DNA from: Paraburkholderia caballeronis
Lineage (GTDB): Bacteria > Pseudomonadota > Gammaproteobacteria > Burkholderiales > Burkholderiaceae
Reading direction: 5' to 3'
NCBI RefSeq assembly: GCF_900104845.1
Contig: NZ_FNSR01000002.1
Span: 1,054,001-1,118,000 of the forward strand
DNA: 64,000 bases
The position numbers and the translations under genes were made by a program. The notes under the pieces were generated by a model. It was not told the DNA's origin, ran no database searches, and was given only the letters and a program-made list of their open reading frames with translations. Of the stretch, positions 12,345 to 20,270 are shown one piece after another (positions within the stretch are counted from its first letter, which is position 1; each line of letters opens with the position of its first letter).

Positions 12345-12940
12345 GCGACGCCGCGCGCATCGACTGTCTCGCGCTCGCCGCCGAGGCCTGGGCCAACGGC
12401 AGCGGCGCGACCCGCACGCTCGGACGCTGCAACGATGCGGACGGCGAAACCGCATGGCGCGTCAGTATCGCCACGCTGAACGGGCCGTCGCGCTTCTCGC
12501 AGTTTCCCGGCATCGATCGCACGTTCATCCTGATCGACCAGGAATCCGTCGAACTCCAGTTGCAGCACGGTTCGCTGCACGCGCGGCTGGGGCAACCCGT
12601 GCATTTCTCCGGCGATCTGCACGTGTGGATCGACATGCCGGCCGGCGAGGCGCACGCGCTGAACGTGATGACGCGTCGCGGCCGCTGCCGCGCGCGGGTC
12701 GAGGTCGTGTCGCACGACGCGATCCGGGAGCCTGCGCAGACGCACTTTCTCGTCAGCCTCGGCGGCGCGTGGCTGGTTCGCGGCGCGCAGCCTGGCGACG
12801 GCGGAATAACGCTCGCGCCGCTTCACGCATTGCGGCTCGACGGCCACGCTGGCCGCCTTGAACTCAGCCCCGCCGACGCTGGCTCGAACACGCTGCTGGC
12901 TTCTATCGCGATCGAAACCGCGGAAACCGCGAGCGCCTGA
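12341..12940 (+). CDS. HutD-family protein
   Basis: A 199-residue HutD/Ves-type protein. The N-terminal NGSGATRTL, the [27 protein letters not shown] stretch (shown in part) and the cupin-like remainder match the family pattern W-NGGG-TREI followed by GPFS-FPG-DR. HutD proteins normally sit in histidine-utilisation loci, where they are thought to moderate flux, with formylglutamate as a suggested ligand. Here the gene is coupled to etfA (ATGA) and lies just before the ETF:quinone oxidoreductase, with no hut gene in sight. A role with a glutamate-C1 intermediate is an inference. Confidence 0.8.
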   Translation: MSDAARIDCLALAAEAWANGSGATRTLGRCNDADGETAWRVSIATLNGPSRFSQFPGIDRTFILIDQESVELQLQHGSLHARLGQPVHFSGDLHVWIDMPAGEAHALNVMTRRGRCRARVEVVSHDAIREPAQTHFLVSLGGAWLVRGAQPGDGGITLAPLHALRLDGHAGRLELSPADAGSNTLLASIAIETAETASA

Positions 12941-12966
12941 ACCGGCGCGCCCCCCACCCAGGAACC

Positions 12967-14640
12967 ATGAGTCATCCCATGCTCATCGAGCAATACGGCC
13001 CGCGCGAATCGATGGAATACGACGTGGTGATCGTCGGCGGCGGCCCGGCCGGGCTGTCGGCGGCGATCCGCCTGAAGCAGCTGGCGCAGGACAAGGGCGT
13101 CGAAATCGGCGTGTGCGTGCTGGAAAAAGGCTCGGAAATCGGGGCGCATATCCTCTCCGGCGCGGTGATGGACCCCCGCGCCATCAACGAACTCATCCCC
13201 GACTGGAAGGAAAAAGGCGCGCCGCTCACCGTGCCCGTCACCGAGGACCGCTTCCTGTTCCTGTCGGAGACCAGCGCGAAGCCCGTGCCGAACTGGGCGC
13301 TGCCGGACAACTTCAAGAACCACGGCAACTACGTCGTCAGCCTCGCGAACGTCACGCGCTGGCTGGGCCAGCAGGCCGAGGCGCTCGGCGTCGAGATTTT
13401 CCCCGGTTTTCCCGCCGCCGAAGTGCTGTACAACGATGACGGTTCCGTGAAGGGCGTCGCGACCGGCAACATGGGCATCGGCAAGGACGGTCAACCGACC
13501 GAAAACTTCCAGCTCGGCATGGAACTGCACGCGAAGTACACGCTGTTCTGCGAAGGCGCGCGCGGCCACCTCGGCCGCCAGCTGCAGGAGAAGCTGAAGC
13601 TCAACCGCGACGCGGACCCGCAGGTGTACGGCATCGGCATCAAGGAACTGTGGGAGATCGATCCGGCGAAACACCAGCCCGGCCTCGTGATCCACACCGC
13701 CGGCTGGCCGCTCGACTCGCAGACCTACGGCGGCTCGTTCCTCTATCACATCGACAACAACCAGGTGATGGTCGGCTTCGTCGTCGGCCTCGGTTATACG
13801 AATCCGTACCTGTCGCCGTTCGAGGAATTCCAGCGCTACAAGACGCATCCGGAAATCCGCAAGTTCCTCGAAGGCGGCAAGCGCGTGTCGTACGGCGCGC
13901 GCGCGATCACCGCCGGCGGGCTGATGTCGCTGCCGAAACTGGTGTTCCCGGGCGGCGCGCTGGTCGGCGACGACGCGGGGTTCCTGAACGCGTCGCGGAT
14001 CAAGGGCTCGCACGCGGCGATCAAGACCGGCATGCTCGCGGCCGAAGCGGCGTTCGACGCGGTGCAGGCCGGCCGCCAGAACGACGAACTGGCCGCGTAT
14101 CCGGAGGCGTTCAGACAGTCGTGGCTGCACGGCGAACTGTACCGCGCGCGCAATTTCAAGCAGTGGATGAGCAAGGGCCTGTATCTGGGCACGCTGATGG
14201 TCGGCATCGAGCAGAAGCTGCTCGGCGGCAACGTGCCGTGGACGCTGCATCACCAGCATCGCGATCACGAGATGCTGAAACCCGCGTCGCAGAGCAAGCC
14301 GATCGAGTATCCGAAGCCGGACGGCAAGCTGACGTTCGACCGGCTGTCGTCGGTGTTCATCTCGAACACGAACCACGAGGAGAACCAGCCTGCGCACCTG
14401 ACGCTGAAGGACGCAAGCGTGCCGGTGGACGTGAACCTGCGCACCTATGCGGGTCCGGAGGGACGTTACTGCCCGGCCGCGGTGTACGAGTTCGTGAAGA
14501 ACGACGACGGCAGCGAGCGCCTCGTCATCAACGCGCAGAACTGCGTGCACTGCAAGACCTGCGATATCAAGGACCCGACGCAGAACATCGTCTGGGTCAC
14601 GCCCGAGGGCGGCGGCGGGCCGAATTATCCGAACATGTGA
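12967..14640 (+). CDS. Electron transfer flavoprotein-ubiquinone oxidoreductase
   Basis: A 557-residue ETF-QO of full length. The FAD motif [13 protein letters not shown] lies at about residues 22-34. The substrate/quinone region contains [12 protein letters not shown], and the C-terminal cluster [13 protein letters not shown] with the upstream YCPAAVYE supplies the four cysteines for the 4Fe-4S centre. The enzyme is peripheral on the inner membrane and moves electrons from ETF to ubiquinone. Its place at the end of the dehydrogenase-ETF-HutD operon completes an electron path from the FAD enzyme to the respiratory chain. Confidence 0.95.
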   Translation: MSHPMLIEQYGPRESMEYDVVIVGGGPAGLSAAIRLKQLAQDKGVEIGVCVLEKGSEIGAHILSGAVMDPRAINELIPDWKEKGAPLTVPVTEDRFLFLSETSAKPVPNWALPDNFKNHGNYVVSLANVTRWLGQQAEALGVEIFPGFPAAEVLYNDDGSVKGVATGNMGIGKDGQPTENFQLGMELHAKYTLFCEGARGHLGRQLQEKLKLNRDADPQVYGIGIKELWEIDPAKHQPGLVIHTAGWPLDSQTYGGSFLYHIDNNQVMVGFVVGLGYTNPYLSPFEEFQRYKTHPEIRKFLEGGKRVSYGARAITAGGLMSLPKLVFPGGALVGDDAGFLNASRIKGSHAAIKTGMLAAEAAFDAVQAGRQNDELAAYPEAFRQSWLHGELYRARNFKQWMSKGLYLGTLMVGIEQKLLGGNVPWTLHHQHRDHEMLKPASQSKPIEYPKPDGKLTFDRLSSVFISNTNHEENQPAHLTLKDASVPVDVNLRTYAGPEGRYCPAAVYEFVKNDDGSERLVINAQNCVHCKTCDIKDPTQNIVWVTPEGGGGPNYPNM

Positions 14641-14658
14641 TTCCCTTTCCGCATCCGC

Positions 14659-14704
14659 GCGGGGCATGCCGGCACAAGGCCGGCATGCCCCGCTTCGCTT
14701 TTTT
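14659..14704 (+). terminator. Rho-independent terminator after ETF-QO
   Basis: The 15-bp arm GCGGGGCATGCCGGC (14659-14673) pairs perfectly with 14679-14693 around a five-base loop. A T-run follows at 14699-14704. It closes the FAD dehydrogenase-ETF-ETF-QO operon before the permease gene. Confidence 0.92.
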
Positions 14705-14745
14705 CCCCGCAAATTCCGCTCGTGCGTCGATGAAACCGACTCCCT

Positions 14746-14756
14746 CCGAAGGGGTA
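14746..14756 (-). promoter_or_regulatory. TACCCCTT-CGG element upstream of the permease gene
   Basis: On the minus strand these bases read TACCCCTTCGG. The nearly identical TACCCCTTTGG lies at 20076-20086 in front of the two-component and dmm genes. TACCCCT fits the TACYYMT heptamer bound by NarL-type regulators, and a NarL-type regulator is encoded at 18209-18883. It is a candidate operator for that regulator. Confidence 0.4.
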
Positions 14757-14840
14757 CCTCCTCATAACGGTTGATCCGGATTTATTGGCTGATGATCGTC
14801 TGCATGCGCGAGCCAGTTCGCGTACCGTCGGAGACAAATA

Positions 14841-16529
14841 ATGAGTTCAATCAACAGCGGAGTTCAGGAAGATTTATCTGGTCTCCAGACAGAAACGGCC
14901 GGTCTGCAGCGAAAGATCGGCTGGACAGGCGCGTTCTGGGTCGCCAGCGGCGTGCCGGCGCTCGTGCTGTTTTCCATCGGCTCGATCGCCGCGACGGTCG
15001 GCAAGCCGTCCTGGATCATCTGGATGATCTCGATCGGCTTCGGCTTCCTCCAGGCGTTCTCGTATGCGGAAATCGCGGGGCTGTTCCCGCACAAGTCGGG
15101 CGGCGCATCGGTGTACGGCGCGATCGCGTGGGTGCGCTACAGCAAGCTGCTGGCCCCGCTGTCGGTCTGGTGCAACTGGTTCGCGTGGTCGCCGGTGCTC
15201 GCGATCGGCTCGGGCATGGGCGCGGGCTACGTGCTCAACATGCTGTTCGCGCCGACCGCCGCGATCAACACGTGGCAACTCACGCTGCTCGATCTCGGAT
15301 GGCTCGCGAGCGGCCTCACGCTGCGCATCAACGCGACCTTCATCATCGGCGCGATCATCCTGCTGGCCGCGTTCGCGATCCAGCATCGCGGCATCCTGCA
15401 GGCGGCGAAACTCCAGATGATCCTCGCCATCGCGGCGCTGCTGCCGCTGCTGATCGTCGGCGTTTATCCGATCCTGAGCGGCGATCTGCCGAGGGCCAAT
15501 CTGCTGCCGCTGTATCCGCTCGCGAAGGACGCGGCGGGGCATGTAATCAACGGCACGTGGAATGCGGCGGGGCTGCAACTGATGGCGGGCGGCCTGTTCA
15601 TCGCCGCGTGGTCCACCTATGGCTTCGAAACGGCGGTCTGCTACACGCGCGAATTCCGCGACCCGCGCCGCGACACCGTGAAGGCCATCCTGTATTCCGG
15701 CCTGCTTTGCATCGTGTTCTTCACGATGGTGCCGCTGGCCTTCCAGGGCGCGCTCGGACTCGGTCAGCTCGTCACGCCGGAAGTCAGGGACGCCGCGGGC
15801 AACGTCACGCAGGCGGCGGTCTACGACGGCGTGCTGTCGCCCGGCATCTACAGCGGCATGGGCGTGGCCGAGGCGATGGCGAAGATCGTGCACGTCGGCG
15901 CGTGGGGCGAATACATCCTGAAGCCGATGCTGGTGTTCGCGCTCGTGCTTGCGATCATGACGTCGATGGCGGGTTCGTCGCGCACGCTGTACCAGGCGTC
16001 GGTCGACGGCTGGCTGCCGAAGTACCTGTCCCACGTGAACGGACACGGCGCGCCGACGCGGGCGATGTGGACCGACCTCGCGTTCAACCTGTTCCTGCTG
16101 CTGATGTCCGATTACACGGTGGTCCTCGCGATGTCGAACGTCGGCTACATCATCTTCAACTTCCTGAACCTGAACGCCGCGTGGATCCACCGGATCGACC
16201 GTTCGGCGTGGACGCGTCCGTTCCGCGCGCCGACCTGGCTGATCGTCGCCGGCACGCTGCTGTCGTTCGTGAATCTCGCGCTGATGGGCTTCGGATCGAG
16301 CGTGTGGGGAGCCGGCACGCTCAAGTCCGGGCTGATCTTCGCCGCGCTGATCGTGCCCGTGTTCCTGTGGCGTCACTACGTGACCGACAAGGGCCGCTTC
16401 CCGGACCAGATGCTGGAAGACATGGAACTGTCGGGCCAGCAGCCGACGCGCAAGGCGGGCTACCTGCCGTATGCGACGCTCGCGCTCGGCGTCGTCGTGG
16501 TGGCCGTCACGTACATGCTCGCGCCTTGA
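14841..16529 (+). CDS. APC-family amino acid or amine permease
   Basis: A 562-residue integral membrane protein with about twelve hydrophobic segments, from the first near residues 28-50 to the last at 540-560. It has the APC-type consensus GSGMGAGYVL and a conserved region SMAGSSRTLYQASVDGWLP. The ribosome-binding site GGAGA lies 8 bases before the ATG. It follows the ETF-QO terminator and precedes a shared terminator, so it is probably its own transcript. Uptake of a methylated amine or an amino acid used by the island is likely, but the substrate cannot be read from sequence. Confidence 0.88.
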   Translation: MSSINSGVQEDLSGLQTETAGLQRKIGWTGAFWVASGVPALVLFSIGSIAATVGKPSWIIWMISIGFGFLQAFSYAEIAGLFPHKSGGASVYGAIAWVRYSKLLAPLSVWCNWFAWSPVLAIGSGMGAGYVLNMLFAPTAAINTWQLTLLDLGWLASGLTLRINATFIIGAIILLAAFAIQHRGILQAAKLQMILAIAALLPLLIVGVYPILSGDLPRANLLPLYPLAKDAAGHVINGTWNAAGLQLMAGGLFIAAWSTYGFETAVCYTREFRDPRRDTVKAILYSGLLCIVFFTMVPLAFQGALGLGQLVTPEVRDAAGNVTQAAVYDGVLSPGIYSGMGVAEAMAKIVHVGAWGEYILKPMLVFALVLAIMTSMAGSSRTLYQASVDGWLPKYLSHVNGHGAPTRAMWTDLAFNLFLLLMSDYTVVLAMSNVGYIIFNFLNLNAAWIHRIDRSAWTRPFRAPTWLIVAGTLLSFVNLALMGFGSSVWGAGTLKSGLIFAALIVPVFLWRHYVTDKGRFPDQMLEDMELSGQQPTRKAGYLPYATLALGVVVVAVTYMLAP

Positions 16530-16553
16530 ACCTGCCGGTCCGACCGAAGGGTG

Positions 16554-16584
16554 AAAAGCGCCTCGCGTAACGCGAGGCGCTTTT
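16554..16584. terminator. Bidirectional terminator between the permease and the IS element
   Basis: AAAAGCGCCTCGCG (16554-16567) pairs perfectly with CGCGAGGCGCTTTT (16571-16584) around a TAA loop, giving U-runs in both directions. It terminates the permease gene. Before the IS5 insertion it would have stood five bases after the stop codon of the minus-strand PAS gene and served both. Confidence 0.9.
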
Positions 16585-16586
16585 TT

Positions 16587-17449
16587 CTAGAGCGTGTTAG
16601 GCACTTTGGATAATGGGCGCAGCATGGACGAGCATGAGCATGGCAAAGACGACGAAGTGCAAACCCGCCAGGGTTTCAGGCAGGCGCTCGTAGTCGCGTG
16701 CCAGCCGCCGGAAGCGGTTGAGCCATCCGAAGCTGCGCTCGACCACCCAGCGACGCGGCAGCAGCACGAAGCCCTTTTTCGCCTCGGGCAACTTGATGAC
16801 CTGCAATTCCATGCCTTCGTCACGTGCGGCCCGTGCAGCCGCGTCACCCGTATAGCCCTGGTCTGCAAAGGCGAGCTTCACCGTCTGGCCAGTGACATGC
16901 TGAACCTGACGTGCCAGTTCGCCCACCTGCGCACGCTCCTGCTCGTTGGCTGGCGTAATGTGGACCGCGAGCAGCAGGCCCAGTGTGTCGACGGCCATAT
17001 GAACCTTGCTGCCCCGCTTGCGTTTGTGACCGTCATAGCCCGCGCGCGGACCGCTCTCACACGTGGACTGCAACGTGCGGCCATCCAGGATAACCGCACT
17101 GGGCTGGCCCTGGCGCTCCTGTGCCACGCGCAGCACCGAGCGCAAATCGTTGACCATCGCCTCGAAGCAACCCGCGTTGAGCCAGCGCTGAGTTTGCTGG
17201 TAGACCATCTCCCACGGCGGGAAGTTGGTCGGCAGCATGCGCCACGATGCACCGGCCCGCGCCATCCAGCGCAATGCGTTGAACATTTCGCGCAGTTCGT
17301 ATCGGCGCTGCGGCGCGTCTTCACTCATCAAGATGAGGTACGGAGCAGCGAAGCTCCATTCCTCATCCGAAACATCCGTCGGGTAGGGTTTGCGTTCTGG
17401 CATCCTGCCAGGTTACCAGGTTTGGATGAAAGTGCCTAACACGCTCTAG
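16587..17449 (-). mobile_element. Complete IS5-family insertion sequence with CTAG target duplication
   Basis: The element spans 16591-17445 (855 bp), flanked by CTAG at 16587-16590 and 17446-17449. The terminal inverted repeats AGCGTGTTAGGCACTTT (left) and its complement (right, ending 17445) match over 17 bases. The two bases outside are also symmetrical because CTAG is a palindrome, so the exact ends are uncertain by 1-2 bases. The single transposase frame is intact and its stop codon lies inside the left repeat. Intact ends, target duplication and coding frame suggest a recent insertion. Confidence 0.93.
16597..17403 (-). CDS. IS5-family transposase
   Basis: A 268-residue DDE transposase in one frame. 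Candidate catalytic residues are Asp107 (VILDGRTL), Asp181 (AFADQGYTG) and Glu222 (RRWVVERSFGWLNRFRRL), with the usual R-K/R spacing after the Glu. The N-terminal DUF4096-like domain YPTDVSDEEW is present. It is transcribed in the same direction as the two-component operon that ends at its right border, so readthrough from that operon could express it. Confidence 0.95.
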   Translation of the reverse strand: MPERKPYPTDVSDEEWSFAAPYLILMSEDAPQRRYELREMFNALRWMARAGASWRMLPTNFPPWEMVYQQTQRWLNAGCFEAMVNDLRSVLRVAQERQGQPSAVILDGRTLQSTCESGPRAGYDGHKRKRGSKVHMAVDTLGLLLAVHITPANEQERAQVGELARQVQHVTGQTVKLAFADQGYTGDAAARAARDEGMELQVIKLPEAKKGFVLLPRRWVVERSFGWLNRFRRLARDYERLPETLAGLHFVVFAMLMLVHAAPIIQSA

Positions 17450-18222
17450 AACGCCCCGCCCCGATAACAGGGCCGCACTTCGAAGATCACGCCTTCCACG
17501 CCAAGCACTTCGCCGCTCGCCGAATAGATGCCGACACCCGTTTCCCACACCTGCTTGACGTTGCCGTCCGCGCAACGGATCCGATAGCGCAGATCGAACA
17601 CGCCGCGCGCGGCCAGCGCCTCCTGCACGCCGCTCCACACGTAATCGGCGTCCTCGGGCACGATCAACTGGCCGAACGTGTTCTCGTGGCTGTCGAGAAA
17701 CCATTCCCGCGGATAACCGGTGACGGCTTCGCAACCCGCGCTGATGAACTCCATCGTCCAGAGCCGGTTGTTGCGGCCGCGATAGATCAGCCCCGGCAGA
17801 CTGTCGAGCAGCCCCAGCACGCTGCGCAGATGCACCTGGGTCGACGTCTCGCGGCGGCGTTCCTGCGTGATGTCCGCCAGCGCGACATAAAAGCCGTCGT
17901 CGACGCCGCGCACGGAGACGTCGCACCAAAGCAGCCGGCCGTCCGGATGCACGAGCCGCAGACGCTCGCGCGCCGTCGCCGCGCCGCCCTGCGTCAGGCG
18001 TTGCAGCATGCCGCTCCAGATTGCACGGTCTTCCGGGTGCAGGTAACCGGCCATCGGCGCATCGGGCGCGGGCGCTTCCAGCGCGTCGATCCATGCCGCG
18101 TTGCAGCCGCGCACCCGGCCGCCCGCATCGATCTGGAGCAACGCGACGGGAAACGCATCCGCGCCGGGCAGCCGGCCCGATACACGGTCCATGGTCTCGC
18201 TGCCATCGCTATTGGAGTTCAT
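17446..18222 (-). CDS. Tandem PAS domain sensory protein
   Basis: A cytoplasmic protein of 258 residues with two PAS-type domains: residues about 15-125 (FPVALLQIDAGGRVRGCN, ending DGFYVALADITQERRR) and about 130-255 (GLIYRGRNNRLWTMEFISAG, YRIRCADGNVKQVWETGVGIY). There is no output domain. The start at 18222 overlaps the end of the response regulator gene by 14 bases, so it belongs to that operon. The TAG stop lies in the CTAG target site of the IS element. Because the target is duplicated, the stop is the same with or without the insertion, so the protein is not truncated. It may feed a redox or small-molecule signal to the kinase. Confidence 0.8.
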   Translation of the reverse strand: MNSNSDGSETMDRVSGRLPGADAFPVALLQIDAGGRVRGCNAAWIDALEAPAPDAPMAGYLHPEDRAIWSGMLQRLTQGGAATARERLRLVHPDGRLLWCDVSVRGVDDGFYVALADITQERRRETSTQVHLRSVLGLLDSLPGLIYRGRNNRLWTMEFISAGCEAVTGYPREWFLDSHENTFGQLIVPEDADYVWSGVQEALAARGVFDLRYRIRCADGNVKQVWETGVGIYSASGEVLGVEGVIFEVRPCYRGGAF

Positions 18223-18883
18223 CGCCCGCCACTTCCTGTGGTTGATCCAGCCCGCGGCGATGCACGGACGCAGCCAGTTCAAGCCGCGTTTTCGCATCCC
18301 GCTTGCGCAGCAGGTTTTTCACGTACACCTTCACCGTCCCGTCGCTGATCCCGAGCTGCCGCGCGATCTGCTTGTTGCTCATGCCCTCGGCGATCAGCGT
18401 CAGCGTCTGCGCCTCGCGCACGGTCAGTCCCGACAGGCGCGCGTGAGTCGTCTCGCCGGCGCTGTCCTGCTCGTCGGCCAGCAAGCGCGCAAGGTCGTCG
18501 TCGAACACCATCACGCCCTGCATGCAACTGCGCACGTAGGCCAGCAGCATCTCCGGCTCCGACTCCTTCAGCATGTAGCCGTTCGCGCCCAGCCGCATCG
18601 CGGCGCGCAGTTCGGTGCGGTCCATCGCTGCGCTCAGCAGCACCTTCACGCAGTCCAGTTCCAGCTGCTTCAGTTCGTCCAGCACCTGAAGCCCGTCGAG
18701 CCCCGGCATGTGCAGATCGATCAGCACCAGTGCCGGCTTCAGTTGCCACGCGAGCGAGATGCCCTGGCGGCCGCCCGACGCCTCGCCGACCACATGGAAT
18801 TCGCCGGTCGCGTTGAAAAATTCCGCCAGTCCCCGCCTGAACAGCGGGTGATCGTCGATCAGCAGCATCGTGGCCGGATTCAT
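18209..18883 (-). CDS. NarL/FixJ-family response regulator
   Basis: A 224-residue regulator. The receiver begins MLLIDDHPLFRRGLAEFF. The phosphoacceptor Asp is in LVLIDLHMPGLDG, the conserved Ser/Thr in VLLSAA and the Lys in YMLKES. The LuxR-type helix-turn-helix reads LTVREAQTLTLIAEGMSNKQIARQL followed by DGTVKVYVKNLLRK. The ATG overlaps the kinase stop (ATGA). It probably regulates nearby methylamine genes; candidate sites lie at 14746-14756 and 20076-20087. Confidence 0.93.
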   Translation of the reverse strand: MNPATMLLIDDHPLFRRGLAEFFNATGEFHVVGEASGGRQGISLAWQLKPALVLIDLHMPGLDGLQVLDELKQLELDCVKVLLSAAMDRTELRAAMRLGANGYMLKESEPEMLLAYVRSCMQGVMVFDDDLARLLADEQDSAGETTHARLSGLTVREAQTLTLIAEGMSNKQIARQLGISDGTVKVYVKNLLRKRDAKTRLELAASVHRRGLDQPQEVAGDELQ

Positions 18884-19971
18884 CGGCTGGGCTCCTTGCC
18901 TGGCAGGTTGCGGGGTACGAAAAGATGCACGCGGGTGCCGCCCGACGCGCCCGCGCCGATCGTCAGCGCGGCGCCGATCGCGCGGGCGCGTTCGTGCAGG
19001 ATATTGAGACCGTAGTGATTCTCGCCGGCCGAGCCGAGGCCGAGACCCACGCCGTCGTCCATCACGCTGACCTGGAAGCCACCGCGGCTCGCGCGCAGTT
19101 CGACCCATGCGTGCCGCGCCTGCGCGTGGCGCACGACGTTCGACAGCGCCTCGCGCACGATCTGCAGGAGGTGCAGTTCGGCACCGGGTTCGAGCCGCAG
19201 GTCGGGCAGCCGGTTGTCCAGTTCGAACACGACGTCGCAGCGGCGCGAGAACTCCGCCACCGATTCGGCCAGCGCCTGCTGCAACGAACGGCCGTCGAGC
19301 GTGAGCCGCGCGCTCGTGATGAGTTCGCGCACCTGGCGTTGCAGCCGCGTCGTCATCGTGCGCAGTTCGGCCAGCACCGGATCGGCGCCCGCGCCCTGCT
19401 GAAGCCGCGCCACCAGCAGCGACATGAAACCGAGTTGCTGCGCGACCGAATCGTGCAGTTCGCGCGTCAGCGCCCCGGTTTCGCCGGGGGCGCGGCGCGA
19501 TGCCGACGCTGCCGCGTCGCCGGTCAGTTCGAGCGCGCGATCGAGCGCATCCGCGACGCAGTCGATGCCCGCCAGAAACGACGGCTCGACCGGCGCCGCG
19601 ACGTCCAGCACCAGCCGCTCGCCGGCCAGCGGCCGCACGGCTCGCGCGCAATCGGCCGCGCAGCGGCAATCGGCACACCACGCGGCGGTGCCGGGCGCCG
19701 CTCCGGTCAGCAGGCACGCGACTCCGCCCGTGCAACGCCCGTCCGCGCCGGTCTGCGGGCCGCCGTTCCCGCCGCCCGCGACCAGCATCGCGTTGCCGCC
19801 GGGCAGCCCGCTGGCGAGTTGCGCGACCAGCGTCTGCAAGACCTGCTGCCGCGTCGAGCCGGCCAGCAGTCCCAGCAGGCAGTTCAGCAGCACGTCGCGC
19901 AACTGCGCGGGCAGCGCGGTTACGTCGGTCTGCGGAAAGGCGCTTTCTGTGAGGCAGGCGTCCGGGGTCAC
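18880..19971 (-). CDS. NarX-type sensor histidine kinase with a cysteine cluster
   Basis: A HisKA_3/HATPase kinase of about 363 residues if GTG at 19971 is the start. The H-box is TRELHDSVAQQLGF, the N-box is VREALSNVVRHAQARHA and the G-box is VMDDGVGLGLG. The N-terminal half contains RCTGGVAC and then WCADCRCAADC, a tight cysteine cluster that could hold an iron-sulfur centre or zinc. No membrane segment is visible, so it looks cytoplasmic. The start is uncertain: no good ribosome-binding site was found, and an upstream ATG near 20236 would add residues with no protein character. Confidence 0.82.
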   Translation of the reverse strand: MTPDACLTESAFPQTDVTALPAQLRDVLLNCLLGLLAGSTRQQVLQTLVAQLASGLPGGNAMLVAGGGNGGPQTGADGRCTGGVACLLTGAAPGTAAWCADCRCAADCARAVRPLAGERLVLDVAAPVEPSFLAGIDCVADALDRALELTGDAAASASRRAPGETGALTRELHDSVAQQLGFMSLLVARLQQGAGADPVLAELRTMTTRLQRQVRELITSARLTLDGRSLQQALAESVAEFSRRCDVVFELDNRLPDLRLEPGAELHLLQIVREALSNVVRHAQARHAWVELRASRGGFQVSVMDDGVGLGLGSAGENHYGLNILHERARAIGAALTIGAGASGGTRVHLFVPRNLPGKEPSR

Positions 19972-20010
19972 GGGTCGTATTGGGATCGTGTCGGGGTCGT
20001 TCAGGGTCGT
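19972..20010. repeat. Four GGGTCGT-like direct repeats at helical spacing
   Basis: GGGTCGT occurs at 19972-19978, 19994-20000 and 20004-20010, and GGGATCGT at 19982-19989, so the units begin about every 10-12 bases. They lie directly upstream of the chosen kinase start. The spacing puts them on one face of the helix, as in an array of operator half-sites. If the kinase starts further upstream they would be coding. Confidence 0.5.
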
Positions 20011-20126
20011 TTTCGGGCGGGAAAACCGGGGCAACCGCACGCAAATACCGTGCCGTTCGCGCGCCGCGCGGCGGCTACCCCTTTGGGCATACCTCGTCTT
20101 CCGGATTGAAGCGGGATTACTGGCAA

Positions 20127-20150
20127 GAAACCATGTTTCCCAATGGGAAA
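20127..20150. promoter_or_regulatory. Overlapping dyads upstream of the dimethylamine monooxygenase genes
   Basis: GAAAC-CAT-GTTTC (20127-20139) is a perfect inverted repeat with the same core and spacer length as the element at 9025-9037. It overlaps a second perfect palindrome, TTTCCC-AAT-GGGAAA (20136-20150), so two mutually exclusive binding modes are possible. It lies 120-145 bp before the dmmA-like start. Confidence 0.45.
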
Positions 20151-20270
20151 TGACGAAGCCGACGAAACGCGCCGCCGCCGCGACGCCCTTCGATGAGGCA
20201 GACGCTCGTTTCCGGGACAGAAACGCACCCGGTTGAAACATCGATGCCGCCTTTTTCGCGAGACCTTGCC

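Larger units (their letters stand above)
19972..20270. promoter_or_regulatory. Divergent control region between the sensor kinase and the dmm genes
   Basis: About 300 bp without a supported gene. It contains the GGGTCGT repeats (19972-20010), a NarL-like heptamer with TACCCCTTTGGG (20076-20087), the dyad GAAAC-CAT-GTTTC (20127-20139) and an overlapping palindrome TTTCCC-AAT-GGGAAA (20136-20150). The region is more AT-rich around 20100-20160 than the flanking genes, as expected for a promoter. Confidence 0.65.

Noticed and set aside
10764..13439. Long open frames on other strands or frames across the ETF region and elsewhere
   Set aside because: In GC-rich DNA stop codons are rare in off frames. 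These translations are Arg/Ala/Gly-rich and overlap genes with clear motifs.
17446..18222. Truncation of the PAS gene by the IS5 element
   Set aside because: The stop codon TAG is part of the duplicated CTAG target. Rejoining the flanks gives the same TTC-TAG, so the protein end is unchanged.
20100..20270. Sigma-54 promoter for the dmm operon
   Set aside because: No GG-N10-GC with acceptable flanking bases was found on the plus strand in this gap.
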